Shown one piece after another: positions 20,587-31,237 of a stretch of DNA of 64,000 bases (position 1 is the stretch's first letter; each line of letters starts with the position of its first letter). Below the pieces are notes generated by a model, which was not told the origin of the DNA, made no database searches, and worked only from the letters and a program-made list of their open reading frames with translations. Origin of the DNA: Sergeia podlipaevii (lineage: Eukaryota; Euglenozoa; Kinetoplastea; Trypanosomatida; Trypanosomatidae); the NCBI GenBank assembly GCA_030849805.1, contig JASANZ010002233.1, positions 22,896 to 86,895 on the forward strand, read 5' to 3'. Made by a program: the position numbers and the translations under genes.

Positions 20587-22797
20587 TCATGCTACCCTCC
20601 CAGCCAGTTGCATTTCTGGAAACAAGCGGGCTCGACCTAGCACCGCCGTGTGCATCATCCTAGTTGCCCAGTAGAGCATCACAGCGGGAGGGGTGCCAGG
20701 CAAAAACAACGCCACCACCTCTTGCACCACAGACTGACAGTCAGTGGAGAGGGACGATACAGTTCTATACGGCAGTGGCGGAGGCACCTTTCCTGCTGTC
20801 GTCCCATCTCCACCACCCTTCACCACCTCCCCGACGGTGCTATTATAGAACTCATCACACAGCAGCGTCATGAGCGCTTCTGTGGGGGAAAGCACGACGG
20901 CTGCCCAATCTTCTCGGGATTCTACAATAAGAGGCACAGAAGAAGGAGCATGGGGCAGTGCACGCAACTTGTAGACAAGACCGGCCAGATCGCGCAGAAT
21001 GCGTTTCTCAGTAGTGGGTCCTGACATCATCGCCGATGATGGCGCGGTGCACACAACGCTCTGAACTTGCCGTCGCGTCCGCGAGTGCCGCAGTGCGCTG
21101 TTGCTACTGCTATCAGTACATCCAGCAATTACCATAGAGAACCACTGAGGCGGCGTGTTGTTCCGGGCCAGGGTACGAAGAGGGGAGGCAGAACTAAGCA
21201 AGTTAGCATCCGCATTGCGCGCAGCGCCGGTGCCATCGCTACTGCCAGCAATAGTAGCGAGCACCTCGGCAGCTGTCAGACGTGCTCCTTCTTCGAGCGC
21301 GCGTTCCAACGCCTCTAGTCGTGCCCCAGCCCCCATGGCAATCTCTGTCGTCATGGCAGCAGCGCCGGTGGAGAGTCCTTCAAAGTCGTCCTGTGAGGCG
21401 GAGAGCTGCACGAGCAGCATCCCCTCAGCCCCAGAGGAGGGAGAGAGACCTGTGCCTAGCTGCTCCCTCGCCAACTCACTCAATGAGCAGCAGTGACACC
21501 ATAAATATCCAGTGTTGTTGAAGTGGGGAAGGCACAACGGTGCCCACGCTTGGCCCTGTTGTCTCTCCATCACACTACTGGCAAAGTGAATAAGCAGCAG
21601 AACGTCCTCGGGGTGTAGGCCACACGTGGCAGCATGTGCACCACTCCCTGTGCCTCCGTCAGCTGTTGTACAACCAGCCAGCACCTCTCTGGGCCCGACA
21701 AGAGCCACAAGACTACCTCGAAAGAAGAGATAACTAAAGAGGTGGGCTTGGGTAGGCGCTACACACGCACTCACATGAGCCTTACGGAAGTACTTCAACA
21801 AAAGCGCCTCCAGCCAGTGGCGACGCTCCGCTGCCAGCAGCACAGCCGCCTTCACAGAGCCCAGGAAATAGGCCGGCTCGTGACTGTGCTTCTTTATAAG
21901 GCCGCGCAGGACATCAAAGTCGGCGCTAGAGTACAGCCTGCGTACGTCATAACCGGGTGTCTTTGCGAGTATTGTGCTGATGGTGGGCACAACAGTCAAC
22001 ATATAGGCATGCACGCGACGCAGCTGGGCGTTGCAGTACGCCGCGCACTCTGAGCCGCGGGTTGCCAAGACATAGCGCATCTCACCACCACGAAAAAAGT
22101 GGAACGTGATGCTTTCGGCGGCACGAGCGCCACTGTTATGGCGGCCTGGAAGACAAACAGTAGCCTCATGTAGATGCTCTTGTGGCGCACTGCTGTGGTT
22201 GCTCGCGGCATGACTCCCTCCACCACAGTGAACACTCATGAGCACCTGCAAAAGCCCGAATATGGAGCTCAGTGCATTTTCATCGCCGTATCGCGAAAAC
22301 ACCGGCTTTCCTGCACTTGTGAAGATAAACAGGTGCTTGCCGTGTGAGCTCAGCACGTCTTCTCCTGCCTTTGAGTCCACTGCGTGCTCAAGCGGCGAGT
22401 GCCCCTCCTTCTTGTTCTCCTCTCTTCGTTCTTCTCCACCGAAGCGTGTTGAAGTCGCCACTGCAACCTCATGCCCACACGAGGTGCTTTGCAAGGGCTG
22501 TGGGGACTCAGGCCGCGGCCGTGGCTCCAATGCGTCTGGTGTTTGTACGTTGCTCATGCCTTCATAAGATTCACAGCAAAAAGCGCTGCTGCTGTGCGTT
22601 AGAGACAACATGGAATGCTGCTGCGCTGGGAAGTACGAGTAAGCACCAAAGTCATCAAGGGCATCATCGATCGTTCCGGCGCTTGGAGTAGGATGCATGG
22701 GAGCACTGTGCGACATGCTGCTGCCCTCCACAGCTGTGGGGTTGCTGAGACTGCCTTGTGATGCAAGCGCCTCACCACTACCTCCTGCGTTTTGCAT
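20587..22797 (-). CDS. MON1: Vacuolar fusion protein MON1
   Basis: MON1 pairs with CCZ1 as the exchange factor that activates Rab7 in early-to-late endosome conversion. The 736-residue protein begins with a disordered 150-residue Ser/Pro/Glu-rich arm. The first longin-type domain then opens with HLFIFTSAGKPVFSRYGDEN (from about residue 154) and the segment ALSSIFGLLQVLMSV, which matches animal MON1 almost word for word. Further landmarks are LTVVPTISTILAKTPGYDVRR, LVALVGPREVL, LHPEDVLLLIHFASSV, GQAWAPLCLPHFNNTGYLW and the C-terminal LPHAPSSVPLIV with a final FYNSTVGEV. Insertions rich in Ser, Gly and Ala lie between the longin domains. CCZ1 is not in the window. Downstream of a CT-rich tract (about 22840-22863) the first ATG is at 22797. 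Confidence 0.9.
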   Translation of the reverse strand: MQNAGGSGEALASQGSLSNPTAVEGSSMSHSAPMHPTPSAGTIDDALDDFGAYSYFPAQQHSMLSLTHSSSAFCCESYEGMSNVQTPDALEPRPRPESPQPLQSTSCGHEVAVATSTRFGGEERREENKKEGHSPLEHAVDSKAGEDVLSSHGKHLFIFTSAGKPVFSRYGDENALSSIFGLLQVLMSVHCGGGSHAASNHSSAPQEHLHEATVCLPGRHNSGARAAESITFHFFRGGEMRYVLATRGSECAAYCNAQLRRVHAYMLTVVPTISTILAKTPGYDVRRLYSSADFDVLRGLIKKHSHEPAYFLGSVKAAVLLAAERRHWLEALLLKYFRKAHVSACVAPTQAHLFSYLFFRGSLVALVGPREVLAGCTTADGGTGSGAHAATCGLHPEDVLLLIHFASSVMERQQGQAWAPLCLPHFNNTGYLWCHCCSLSELAREQLGTGLSPSSGAEGMLLVQLSASQDDFEGLSTGAAAMTTEIAMGAGARLEALERALEEGARLTAAEVLATIAGSSDGTGAARNADANLLSSASPLRTLARNNTPPQWFSMVIAGCTDSSSNSALRHSRTRRQVQSVVCTAPSSAMMSGPTTEKRILRDLAGLVYKLRALPHAPSSVPLIVESREDWAAVVLSPTEALMTLLCDEFYNSTVGEVVKGGGDGTTAGKVPPPLPYRTVSSLSTDCQSVVQEVVALFLPGTPPAVMLYWATRMMHTAVLGRARLFPEMQLAGRVA

Positions 22798-23935
22798 CTG
22801 CGGCCGTGTGCGCGCACGGATATGAGAATGGGAAGCAAGGAGGCGGAGAGAGAAAGAGAGGAAATATACACCTTGCTGACGGGATTTCTATATAGTGGAG
22901 ATCAATCAATCAAAAAAAAAAAGAAATTTGATGGCAATATAAATAAATAAATAGAAAGATAATCGAACGTAACTAGCAGCTTGAATACTATTACGCGGCA
23001 GTAGCCACGGTGAGGCTAGCCTGTGCTATATATTTTCTTCCTCCAGTGGAGGGGGGGGGGGAAGAGGAGGAGGTGAGTTTTCACAAATCTCTTCATACAT
23101 GCACAGGCATGCAGATAATTAAAATAAGATACCCTTCCTCCCAGTTTTAAAAATACTAGTAAATAGAAATAAAAATATAAAAAAGTAGAAAGTCATAAAA
23201 ATGGTGAGAAAGAGAGGAAAAAAATATATAGTAGCAAAATAGAGATGAGAGTGTAGCCATAAAGCAACACGCAAAATAAGAAAAAGCTACTCCAGCTAAT
23301 GTGCAGAGAAACGCTCATGATGGCACTATTGATTTTCCGCTTCTTCACTTTTTTTTTTTTTAACTTGTCGCAACAGTGAGAACAAAAAAAAAAACAAAAA
23401 AAACAACAACAAACAAACAAACAAACAAAAATGGACGCCGCTGTTCACCCCCGTAAGGGGATACAAGAGTATAAACAGGCCAAAGGACCACTCATGACAA
23501 CCTACTGCTACACAACATATACTCCCACCAGCTGCCTTGATTCGCAGAAACCAGCAACGCCCAACACACATAACGAAGCAACGAGCCCGGGTAAGGTATG
23601 AAGAGGTGAGAATGACTTCATCATGCCCATCTTTTCCAGTTCAGCATAGTCGTAGCTACAGGAAACAAGGGGGAAAAAAAAGCAAACTTGATCCAAAACA
23701 TGAAGGAGAGAAAAAAATAAATGACGCGCGCTTAGTAGTGAGGCCAGCGACCATCTGGCCCTCTACATGCAAACAACAAAAAAAGTAGATGAGATATCCA
23801 CACGCAAAATCAAAAAAAAAGTTACTGATGAAAAAGCAAACACCATCCAACATGACAAAAGAAGAACTCCACCACCTTCCAGTGACGCTGTCCTACACAT
23901 CACCCCTTCCTCCTACTCTGTTGAGTTGAACGAGA
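22798..23935. other. Spacer between MON1 and calpain-7
   Basis: The 1.1 kb stretch has a CT-rich tract on the minus strand near 22840-22863 and a T-run at 22910-22925 (signals for MON1), a G-run near 23049-23060, and many A runs. I see no gene. Confidence 0.5.
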
Positions 23936-26900
23936 CTACGTGGTCACCCGTGCGCTGAGACTGACATTGCTATAGATGCGCAGAACATACTTGGATGAGG
24001 ATGGCTTAGAGGCACTCACCACCACCAGGTACGACACCTTCGGCTCTAACAGCAACGGTGCAACTGACACCGCACTCGTGGTGTAGGGGCCACTGCTGGC
24101 TATCAGTTCCATCATTGCGTCATCCTTCGCCTTGAACATACTGACATTCACAGAGGCCGCGGCACTCGCTGTGCCACCATCCCCGTCACTCTGATCAAGC
24201 ATTAAAAGACGGCACATAAAGGTGCACCTTGATGGTGACACAACGTGGACTTTGGTGTTGCGAAACAACGCATCATTCTTTGATACAAGCAAGGACGACG
24301 ACTTGTGAGGTGCACATTCGAAGGGGCCGCCTTCTTTCAGCAGCTGGGCGGATATCCGATTTTCTATCAGACCAGCACCCTCGTCGGGTATGGCTTGCAG
24401 CGAGTGCTGCTCCGTGGTTTCGACGGTGAGGTCAAACACACCTGGGACACCCTTCTTCCACTGCGACGCGACTATAGTGTACTCACCAGCTGGGATGGGA
24501 GGCAGGCACTCGGCTGCTGAGGGGGGCGGGCGAGGGTCGTTCGTAGTTCGATTGAGGAAGTCCGTGACGTACTTGCACATGTCTATCAGGTACTCCTTCT
24601 GCACAGCGTCGAGGGTCTGCGCACGACGGGCTAAGTTGGATAGACGCGGTACGTAACTCATGAGCTGTGAATTGCACTGCACTACATCCTTGCACACCGA
24701 TTGCACATCACGAAATACTTCACCGGCAGACGAGGTTGGTGCAAACTGCAGATCTGCACTCCTACCGAGAAGGATCTGTACATCAGCGGTGCTTCCACTC
24801 ATGCTGCCCATCTGAGCCGCCAGCGCCAGTAACTGTCCGAGTTTGCTTGTCATTGGCAGCTGCGTGCCAGCCACGGATATTGTAGAGTGCGCTGGAGAGG
24901 CCGTATGACCGTTCCCGACTGCGGCGAGCAGCAGCATGCCCAGCTCATCGTACTCATCTACTTCTCGAAAGGTAAATTCCTTGGGTGTGACCGGCCCTCC
25001 CACGATGGTGACATGTATTTTGGGTCCCTCCTTCACAGCATTGCAAGCGCCAAGAATGTTTGCGGAGTCCCAGCCCAACGTGCGAGGCAGGGCACTATCG
25101 AGAACGCCACCACCGTAGCCGTACATGTTTGCCATCATACAAAAGTCACACTCTTTGCTGCCGCTACCAACACGTGCTGCAATGGAGACACCTGTCTTGC
25201 CATCGCCAGAGCCGCCCTTCTCTGACTTGCGCTTCAGGAGGTGCACCATGCACGGCTCCTCGCACTCGTCGACGGACAAGCGCACGGAGATGTAGGCGGG
25301 CTTGCTGAGGAGCAGCCGGTACTGGGGGTTGAAGACGAAGGTGTTCATTTCAGACTTGCCACCACACGTCTTGCCCTTCACCCACGCCCCCCTCACACTG
25401 TTCGCGTACTTGAGGCTTGTCTTTGGGATCATATGCATGTAGACACCACTGCGCGGGTTGCCGGCGTCTTGGTTGGCCTCCAGTAGTGTTTTGCTAGACT
25501 CTGCCTGCAGCGAGGGCTGCTGAAGCGCATCAGCAGACTGTCTCTGCAGCTTCATCATCTCCAGCTCAGTATGCAGCGTCACTGTAAAGTTAAACGGCTC
25601 GTGCACAGTGGACTCTTGACGTACCACGACGACCACAAGATTACTAGTGCCAGCTGGGCAATCAAAGCTAACGGTATGCGCGGCATGATTGCGGTAGGTG
25701 ACGCTGTTCATCGGCTGCAAACGCGCCTGCAGGTCGGAGGAGGTGGCCAAGCGGCGGCAGCGGCACATGCCAAACATACAGCGACCCCCTAAGCTCTGCG
25801 CAATAGAGGGGAAGGATGTCACGTCGTACACCTTAACACCAACAAAAGGAATTTTGGGGTTGTCCTTCTCAAATTGCATACCAAACTCAGTCACGTCAGT
25901 GATGTGACGCGAGAAGACAAGATGCATGCGAGTGCGCCTCGGAGCCTGGACGACCCCAATATGCAGCTGCGGCGAAAGCCCCATAGATGTGGTGTACTCA
26001 TGAGTGCCGTGACAGGCGATACGCACGGGGCGTCGTGACTGCCCTTCAGGTCCCCTGTACAGCATGTATGGATTCCAGCTCAAAGAGCATCTGTCAAAGT
26101 ACTTGAGAACATCTTCCCAGGCAATACAGAATACCCCAAGATCCGCCTGCTCTTTGGTGTACCCGAGTGCTTCATGTACCTTCTTGGCAGTCTCGCTCGT
26201 GTCCCTCAGGGAGTAGGCCCCAGCCCACGTGAAGGTCGACCATGGGTTGCGCACCATGAGCATACGCGTCCCGTCCACCTCACGCACATCAATCACGGCG
26301 TAGGCATGGCCACCACTCAGCAGCAAAGACTTTTCTACATTTTGCGGCAGCGGTTCGGCCGTGCTGAGGGTGAGCAGGGCAGCACCGATGGTAAACGTAT
26401 GAACAATGCGCCTCCACTGATACTCTGCGTCCATGTCCTCCGCGGTGAAGGAGAAGGAGTCCGGCAGCCAGCCTGAGAGCTTATACAGGTCACTCGAGCT
26501 GGAGCTCCCAGGGAAGTTGTAGCTACCTCCACACATCTTCACAAAGGCCTTCTCCATGAAAGAGACCCACAGCTCAGATGGATCGTTGCTGTACGTACAC
26601 AGCAGCTGCTTGGTGCGTGGATTGATAGGAAGTCTATCGTCGATGGTCACGATACGCGTGATGCCATTGATCAACATCTTGACGCAGTACTTGCCTTTTA
26701 GATTGATGATCGGGTTACCTTCCTTGTCCTGTGGATAGATAACACTGCTGATAATTTTCGCCTTGGGAAATCGCTTTTGGTAGCTGGCGCAGATAATGAG
26801 ACTGCACACTAGCGAGCAGTCACCAACCACAGTCTGCTTAATGTTCAGCGGGTCTGCTGTGCGTATTATTGTGTAATTCTCCAGCTTCGCCTCCATCGCG

Positions 26901-27877
26901 TCGTTAATGCGCATCATGCGCGCGCCAGACTGTACCTGCCGAGAACCGAGTTTGGGTGTGAAGTTGTCCTCCCATACCCCTTCGCATGGCATGAAGACGT
27001 TTACAGCTCCATACCCTTCCTGCACGTCATCCCAGATGGGCAGGAGGAGAGTGTTGGTGATGCCGCTTTTGCGTAGCAGATCCATCTCTTCTGGCAATAT
27101 CTGATTGTCTTGAAGAAAGCGTGGGGGGAACTGCTGATAGTACCTCTTGCGCATCAGCTGCAGCGTTTCCTCAATACTGCTAAAGTTTGACGGGTTGTTG
27201 CGCTCGTGGCTGCCTACCGTATACGCGTGTTGCAGCACATCCACTGCTCGCTTGATCTCGCCTTGCTTGTTGAGTGTGGTCGCCACGTCAATGGCCTTGA
27301 GCACCAGCTCCGACGTACGTGGCGCGAAGAGGTCACGTAGCGTGGGTGGTTGGCGCACAGGCGGGGGAGGTGATGCAGAAGTGGTATTCCCCTTCACCGG
27401 TTTCGTGTCTGCCGCTGTTCCGGCATTCGGCAGCGCCGTATCGGGGACTTTAGCACTTTCCAGATCTGGCAGCGGGACCTTGCTCATCTTGGCATTCCCT
27501 CCCATTCTTTTTCCATCAAGAGGAGAAGCAGAAGAACGAGGCGACGGAGCCACATGGGCTCCCGGCGCGTGCACAGGTTTGTTGTCCAGTGATGGTATAG
27601 AGGTGCTGCTTCCACTATGAGCTGCTGGAGAAGGTGAGGACACACCGCTGCTAGGTTGACTTCGTATTATTGCGCGAAGCTGCTGAGTGCGACGTGCCAT
27701 GTCACTAATATATAGCATGAGGGACTCGCGCTCCACCTCTGTCGTGTTGCCATCAGTGAGGGTTCCACGTAGGGCGTAGATGGCGCGCGTGTAATAGGCC
27801 TCTGCTTGAACGTAGTCACCTAGGTTGTCAAGGCGAACAGCCTCGTTTACCAAAATGGTGGCCTGTCGGGAGGACAT
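23936..27877 (-). CDS. CAPN7: Calpain-7 (PalB-like) cysteine peptidase with MIT domains, catalytic triad intact
   Basis: Papain-fold peptidase of the calpain-7/PalB type, which in animals and fungi works with ESCRT-III on endosomes or the midbody. The 1,313-residue protein has an N-terminal MIT domain (about 1-72), a disordered Pro/Ser linker, a second MIT-like helical hairpin (about 188-250), then the peptidase core. Q348 and C354 are in KQTVVGDCSLVCSL, H524 in SGGHAYAVID and N544 in VRNPWS, so the triad is complete, unlike most kinetoplastid calpain-like proteins. C-terminal C2-like/beta-sandwich domains follow (for example ISVRLSVDECEEPCMVHLL and YTIVASQWKKGVPGVFDLTV). There are no Ca-binding EF hands or DUF1935 domain, so it is distinct from the DUF1935 proteins at 46-56 kb. 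The start is the only ATG before the conserved MIT helix. Confidence 0.92.
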   Translation of the reverse strand: MSSRQATILVNEAVRLDNLGDYVQAEAYYTRAIYALRGTLTDGNTTEVERESLMLYISDMARRTQQLRAIIRSQPSSGVSSPSPAAHSGSSTSIPSLDNKPVHAPGAHVAPSPRSSASPLDGKRMGGNAKMSKVPLPDLESAKVPDTALPNAGTAADTKPVKGNTTSASPPPPVRQPPTLRDLFAPRTSELVLKAIDVATTLNKQGEIKRAVDVLQHAYTVGSHERNNPSNFSSIEETLQLMRKRYYQQFPPRFLQDNQILPEEMDLLRKSGITNTLLLPIWDDVQEGYGAVNVFMPCEGVWEDNFTPKLGSRQVQSGARMMRINDAMEAKLENYTIIRTADPLNIKQTVVGDCSLVCSLIICASYQKRFPKAKIISSVIYPQDKEGNPIINLKGKYCVKMLINGITRIVTIDDRLPINPRTKQLLCTYSNDPSELWVSFMEKAFVKMCGGSYNFPGSSSSSDLYKLSGWLPDSFSFTAEDMDAEYQWRRIVHTFTIGAALLTLSTAEPLPQNVEKSLLLSGGHAYAVIDVREVDGTRMLMVRNPWSTFTWAGAYSLRDTSETAKKVHEALGYTKEQADLGVFCIAWEDVLKYFDRCSLSWNPYMLYRGPEGQSRRPVRIACHGTHEYTTSMGLSPQLHIGVVQAPRRTRMHLVFSRHITDVTEFGMQFEKDNPKIPFVGVKVYDVTSFPSIAQSLGGRCMFGMCRCRRLATSSDLQARLQPMNSVTYRNHAAHTVSFDCPAGTSNLVVVVVRQESTVHEPFNFTVTLHTELEMMKLQRQSADALQQPSLQAESSKTLLEANQDAGNPRSGVYMHMIPKTSLKYANSVRGAWVKGKTCGGKSEMNTFVFNPQYRLLLSKPAYISVRLSVDECEEPCMVHLLKRKSEKGGSGDGKTGVSIAARVGSGSKECDFCMMANMYGYGGGVLDSALPRTLGWDSANILGACNAVKEGPKIHVTIVGGPVTPKEFTFREVDEYDELGMLLLAAVGNGHTASPAHSTISVAGTQLPMTSKLGQLLALAAQMGSMSGSTADVQILLGRSADLQFAPTSSAGEVFRDVQSVCKDVVQCNSQLMSYVPRLSNLARRAQTLDAVQKEYLIDMCKYVTDFLNRTTNDPRPPPSAAECLPPIPAGEYTIVASQWKKGVPGVFDLTVETTEQHSLQAIPDEGAGLIENRISAQLLKEGGPFECAPHKSSSLLVSKNDALFRNTKVHVVSPSRCTFMCRLLMLDQSDGDGGTASAAASVNVSMFKAKDDAMMELIASSGPYTTSAVSVAPLLLEPKVSYLVVVSASKPSSSKYVLRIYSNVSLSARVTT

Positions 27878-28391
27878 ACGCTCTCAGAGTTAGAAAGAGT
27901 GACCCAGCAACAGATTGGTGAATATTGAGAAAACTTTCTACCCGAAAGCGCTTTTCTTTTTTCTTTTTCCTTTCTGCTTGCATGTGGAAGGCGAAGAGCA
28001 GCAACAGCAACAGCAGCAGATCATCGCAAAAAAAAAAAAAAGAAGGATCAATATTTCTTTAGCAGTTAAGCAGCAAGCAACACTGTGGGAAAAATATAGT
28101 ACCGCCTACTCCCAAAATCCCACCTTCAAAGCAAAAGTAACGCTTTAGATAAAATGACAAGAGCCGCAGTGAGTTAAGGAATATGAGAAAGAGAGAGAGA
28201 AGAAAAATGAAATCAGGACTCCCTCTCGTTCTATATGTAAATTTGTAAAACAAACCCCAAAAACGAAACAAAACACGATAAAGTCACCTTGTTCATTCTC
28301 CTTTCCTCCTTCTTTAATACTAAGAAGAGCGCCTACGCACATAACGAGTCTTTGGCCAGCAACTTCCAGCCTCCTTAACGTCGTTTCATCT
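27878..28391. other. Spacer between calpain-7 and the SQR-like gene
   Basis: The 514 bp stretch has A runs and a CT-type stretch on the plus strand. Nothing else is recognisable. Confidence 0.5.
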
Positions 28392-30665
28392 CTATCCTAT
28401 GATGCTCGACTTGATAGGTTGCCCTGTATCCGTGGAATACGCAGGCACAGAGAACCACGACGGTGGGTACCACATTCCTCGCGTAAAAAGGAAAAAGTAC
28501 ATCAGCTCATACAGAGCCATTTGATAAAAAATGGCGTTTAGAAGGCCGCGGATGTCGCGCCAGGCAAGGTTATCCCAAAGATGATTATTTGTGAGTTCCA
28601 AAGGTTCGTCAACGACTGGCGACAGAGAGGGCAGCGCAGCGGCGGGTAACTTTGCACCCCCCACTGTGGCACCTGCGGCAGTACCCTCGCCATGCTGCGC
28701 CGTGCGGCGACTGTAAAGCATCTCTGGCCACATCACACGCCACATCGTCATGACAACAGGAAACGAGGTGTATCCGTTGTAGCGCGCATTCACGTTTCTC
28801 GCGAGTGTGTCGTCCTCGTCTGTGTTCGTACCGTTCTCAAGACGTATGTTGTGAAGAACCTGCTCCACATTATGTGCCACCACAGGAACCTGGGCAAAGG
28901 TGGCACCGTACCCTTTAACCGTTGGCAGCCCCGCCACATCCCCCAAGGCAAATATATTAGAGTGGCGGCGGTGCTGCAGAGTTTCAGGGTCAACATCCAT
29001 AAAACCAGACTCCACCTCGAAAATGCGCTCCGCCGCGAAGTACTTGGCCAGCTTATCGCGCTTGTCTGGCCACCAACGATGAGGTGTGCTCTTGGTGTTG
29101 CCAGACAACTGCGCTTCCTCATCACGTCGCTGTTGCTGAAACAGAATGGCCCCGGCAGCCTCCTTGGCATAGTCCTTCCTGTGCAAGCCACTGCGACGGA
29201 TGAAAGGCGCTGCTCTCACGGGCAAGTCCAGCAGCAGCATCGCGTACGGTACTCTCACCTCCACATTGTGGACGTGATTGTACAGCGTCGCCACGCATCC
29301 CACTGTGTCCACACCTGTGACATAGCTATTCGTCATAAAATGAAATTTATTGTCATCCCAGTCAGAGCCACGCCACCACTGCGCTTGGCGCTCTCGCCAG
29401 AAGTACTTGATGATGTTGTTCACTACAGCCGGGGCGGGCCCGATAGGGTCAGCGTCGGCGGTGATGGAGAAGAGACGACAGTAAGCAAGCTTATTAAAGT
29501 AAAAGAGATATCGCCATATCATGTTGGCTGTGGAGACAAAAGTACTGTCGTGCTGCCGCGCCGGGTAGTGCATTTTTCCCTCTAACGCTGCGAAGAGCGG
29601 CTTGTATTGCAAAGAAGTAGAGCTGTCAGCCACACACTCTCTATCAAGCTGCTCCAGCGTGGACAGCACTTCATCCTGAAACCGCACCTGCTTCTGCTGA
29701 CCAGTAGTGTCCAACGTGCCGACGAGGTCCGTGAGATCGAGACGACGAGGTGGCGGCAAAAACGCCCGTTCCTTCTCTGCTAGCGCTATAAATGAGGCCG
29801 GTGGTACCTTTATATGAAGTACATTTCCTGAGTAAGTGCCCACTAGACTGTCACGCGTCGTGCCGGGGTTGACCGCGACGCGGAAGCAATCTACACTTTT
29901 CGCAGGAATAAACGGCTTGAGGGGCCCCAGGGTGCGCTCAACTCCGCTGGCCACCACCAGCACATCATACGGGAACGCCTCGAGGCCATTCTGCAGCCTG
30001 GTGCTACTGCTGATGCTGGTGCTGCTCTCACTGGATGGCGTTGGTTGAGATATGCGAAAGGCATCGTCAAATTTCAGCGCTGATGACGTCCACCAGCCAG
30101 TGTGATTGCTTGCCTCACCGTGATTCTCTTTGGGGCTCTTGACGTTGGCTGCTGTCTCTGTGAGTCTTACTTCCTCTGTGTTGTACGGCTTCACAAGCAC
30201 CACTTGTTTCTCTGTGAGTACCTCTGTGACCTCCCCCATAACCAGCTGCGCATCCCGAGTGACATTCCACGTTGCTGGTGAGCGCAGCGGGTCAAAGCTG
30301 CCAACACCACTGAGATCGTAGCTGCGGTGCCCCACATGCGCAAGTGGCGTGACGCCTTGATATACCTGTGTCTTTTCCGTCTCAATCACAACTACCTTCA
30401 GGCTAGGATGAGAGTTTGTGAGAGAGGCCGCAAGGGCCGCCCCGCCTGTACCGGCCCCGATGATGACAACACACTGAGATTTACGCGTACGTTGCTGCTC
30501 CATCACAGCCTCCCTACCACGTGTTTGTGCCTTGCGGAGGGTGAAGATGATGGAGATGCCAAGGGTGAAGATGCCCATCATCAGCGTCATGCGTAGAAAC
30601 CCCTGGGACCTTTGCAGCTTGACAACATTCACGCGCTTCTTAACATAAAGTTTGGGGTTGTACAT
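28392..30665 (-). CDS. Membrane-anchored FAD oxidoreductase related to sulfide:quinone oxidoreductase, redox cysteines absent
   Basis: A 757-residue two-dinucleotide-binding-domain flavoprotein. A hydrophobic anchor (about 23-43) follows a basic N-terminus. The FAD motif VVIIGAGTGGAALA is at about 66-79 and a second conserved strand VLVVASGVERTLGP at 235-248. The block FMDVDPETLQHRRHSNIFALGD (555-576) and YNGYTSFPVV (629-638) match mitochondrial SQR very closely, and the hydrophobic C-terminal segment fits SQR monotopic membrane insertion. The two cysteines that carry sulfur in SQR are missing: the first (KCAGAP in human) falls in a divergent stretch with an insertion (about 285-375), and the second (GDCTNLPT) reads GDVAGLPT with Val577. 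Sulfide oxidation by the normal mechanism is therefore unlikely. What it oxidises, and whether the membrane is mitochondrial, are not known. Confidence 0.82.
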   Translation of the reverse strand: MYNPKLYVKKRVNVVKLQRSQGFLRMTLMMGIFTLGISIIFTLRKAQTRGREAVMEQQRTRKSQCVVIIGAGTGGAALAASLTNSHPSLKVVVIETEKTQVYQGVTPLAHVGHRSYDLSGVGSFDPLRSPATWNVTRDAQLVMGEVTEVLTEKQVVLVKPYNTEEVRLTETAANVKSPKENHGEASNHTGWWTSSALKFDDAFRISQPTPSSESSTSISSSTRLQNGLEAFPYDVLVVASGVERTLGPLKPFIPAKSVDCFRVAVNPGTTRDSLVGTYSGNVLHIKVPPASFIALAEKERAFLPPPRRLDLTDLVGTLDTTGQQKQVRFQDEVLSTLEQLDRECVADSSTSLQYKPLFAALEGKMHYPARQHDSTFVSTANMIWRYLFYFNKLAYCRLFSITADADPIGPAPAVVNNIIKYFWRERQAQWWRGSDWDDNKFHFMTNSYVTGVDTVGCVATLYNHVHNVEVRVPYAMLLLDLPVRAAPFIRRSGLHRKDYAKEAAGAILFQQQRRDEEAQLSGNTKSTPHRWWPDKRDKLAKYFAAERIFEVESGFMDVDPETLQHRRHSNIFALGDVAGLPTVKGYGATFAQVPVVAHNVEQVLHNIRLENGTNTDEDDTLARNVNARYNGYTSFPVVMTMWRVMWPEMLYSRRTAQHGEGTAAGATVGGAKLPAAALPSLSPVVDEPLELTNNHLWDNLAWRDIRGLLNAIFYQMALYELMYFFLFTRGMWYPPSWFSVPAYSTDTGQPIKSSIIG

Positions 30666-31237
30666 TTATTGAATGAGCTTCTTTGAGTAGGTCTATACTA
30701 TGTATGTGAGTGTATGTAATGCTTTATAGCTGCTGTGCAGATAGCTTCTTTCTCTCTCTTTCAGTGTTCCAATATAGTCGTTTTGCGACTCAATCTAAAA
30801 CCCATGAGAGAACCTACTTTTAATTCGCACATACCAATAAATATATATACACAAAAAAGGAGAAACACCAGAAATAGAAATTGATACCGCTTCTTTTTTT
30901 TAAAAAAATATTTTTTTTTTTGTCACAGGTGCGCCGCCAGTACTTGCGTAAACATATATACTGAAAAGATGCAACAGCCTCCCTGGTTCGCACACGTCCA
31001 CGCAGACGGCAATATCGTGTAGATGAAGAAATTGGCTTGTGCTTTTATGCAGTCAACAGCTGCTCTGCCAAGTGCAGCAGTGCTGCCATGTAAGGCTCAT
31101 AACTATACTATTACATGTACATAGTGTGGAAACTACCCAAATACGCACACACACGGAAAGAAAGAAAGAAAGATGCAGTTTCATAGCAAAACAACAAAGA
31201 AGGAGAGGGGAAAAAAAAAGAGAGAAGGCAAGATGTA
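30666..31237. other. Spacer between the SQR-like gene and the RIIa-like gene
   Basis: AT-rich with T and A runs near 30890-30920. No splice tract of good quality and no gene is visible. Confidence 0.5.
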
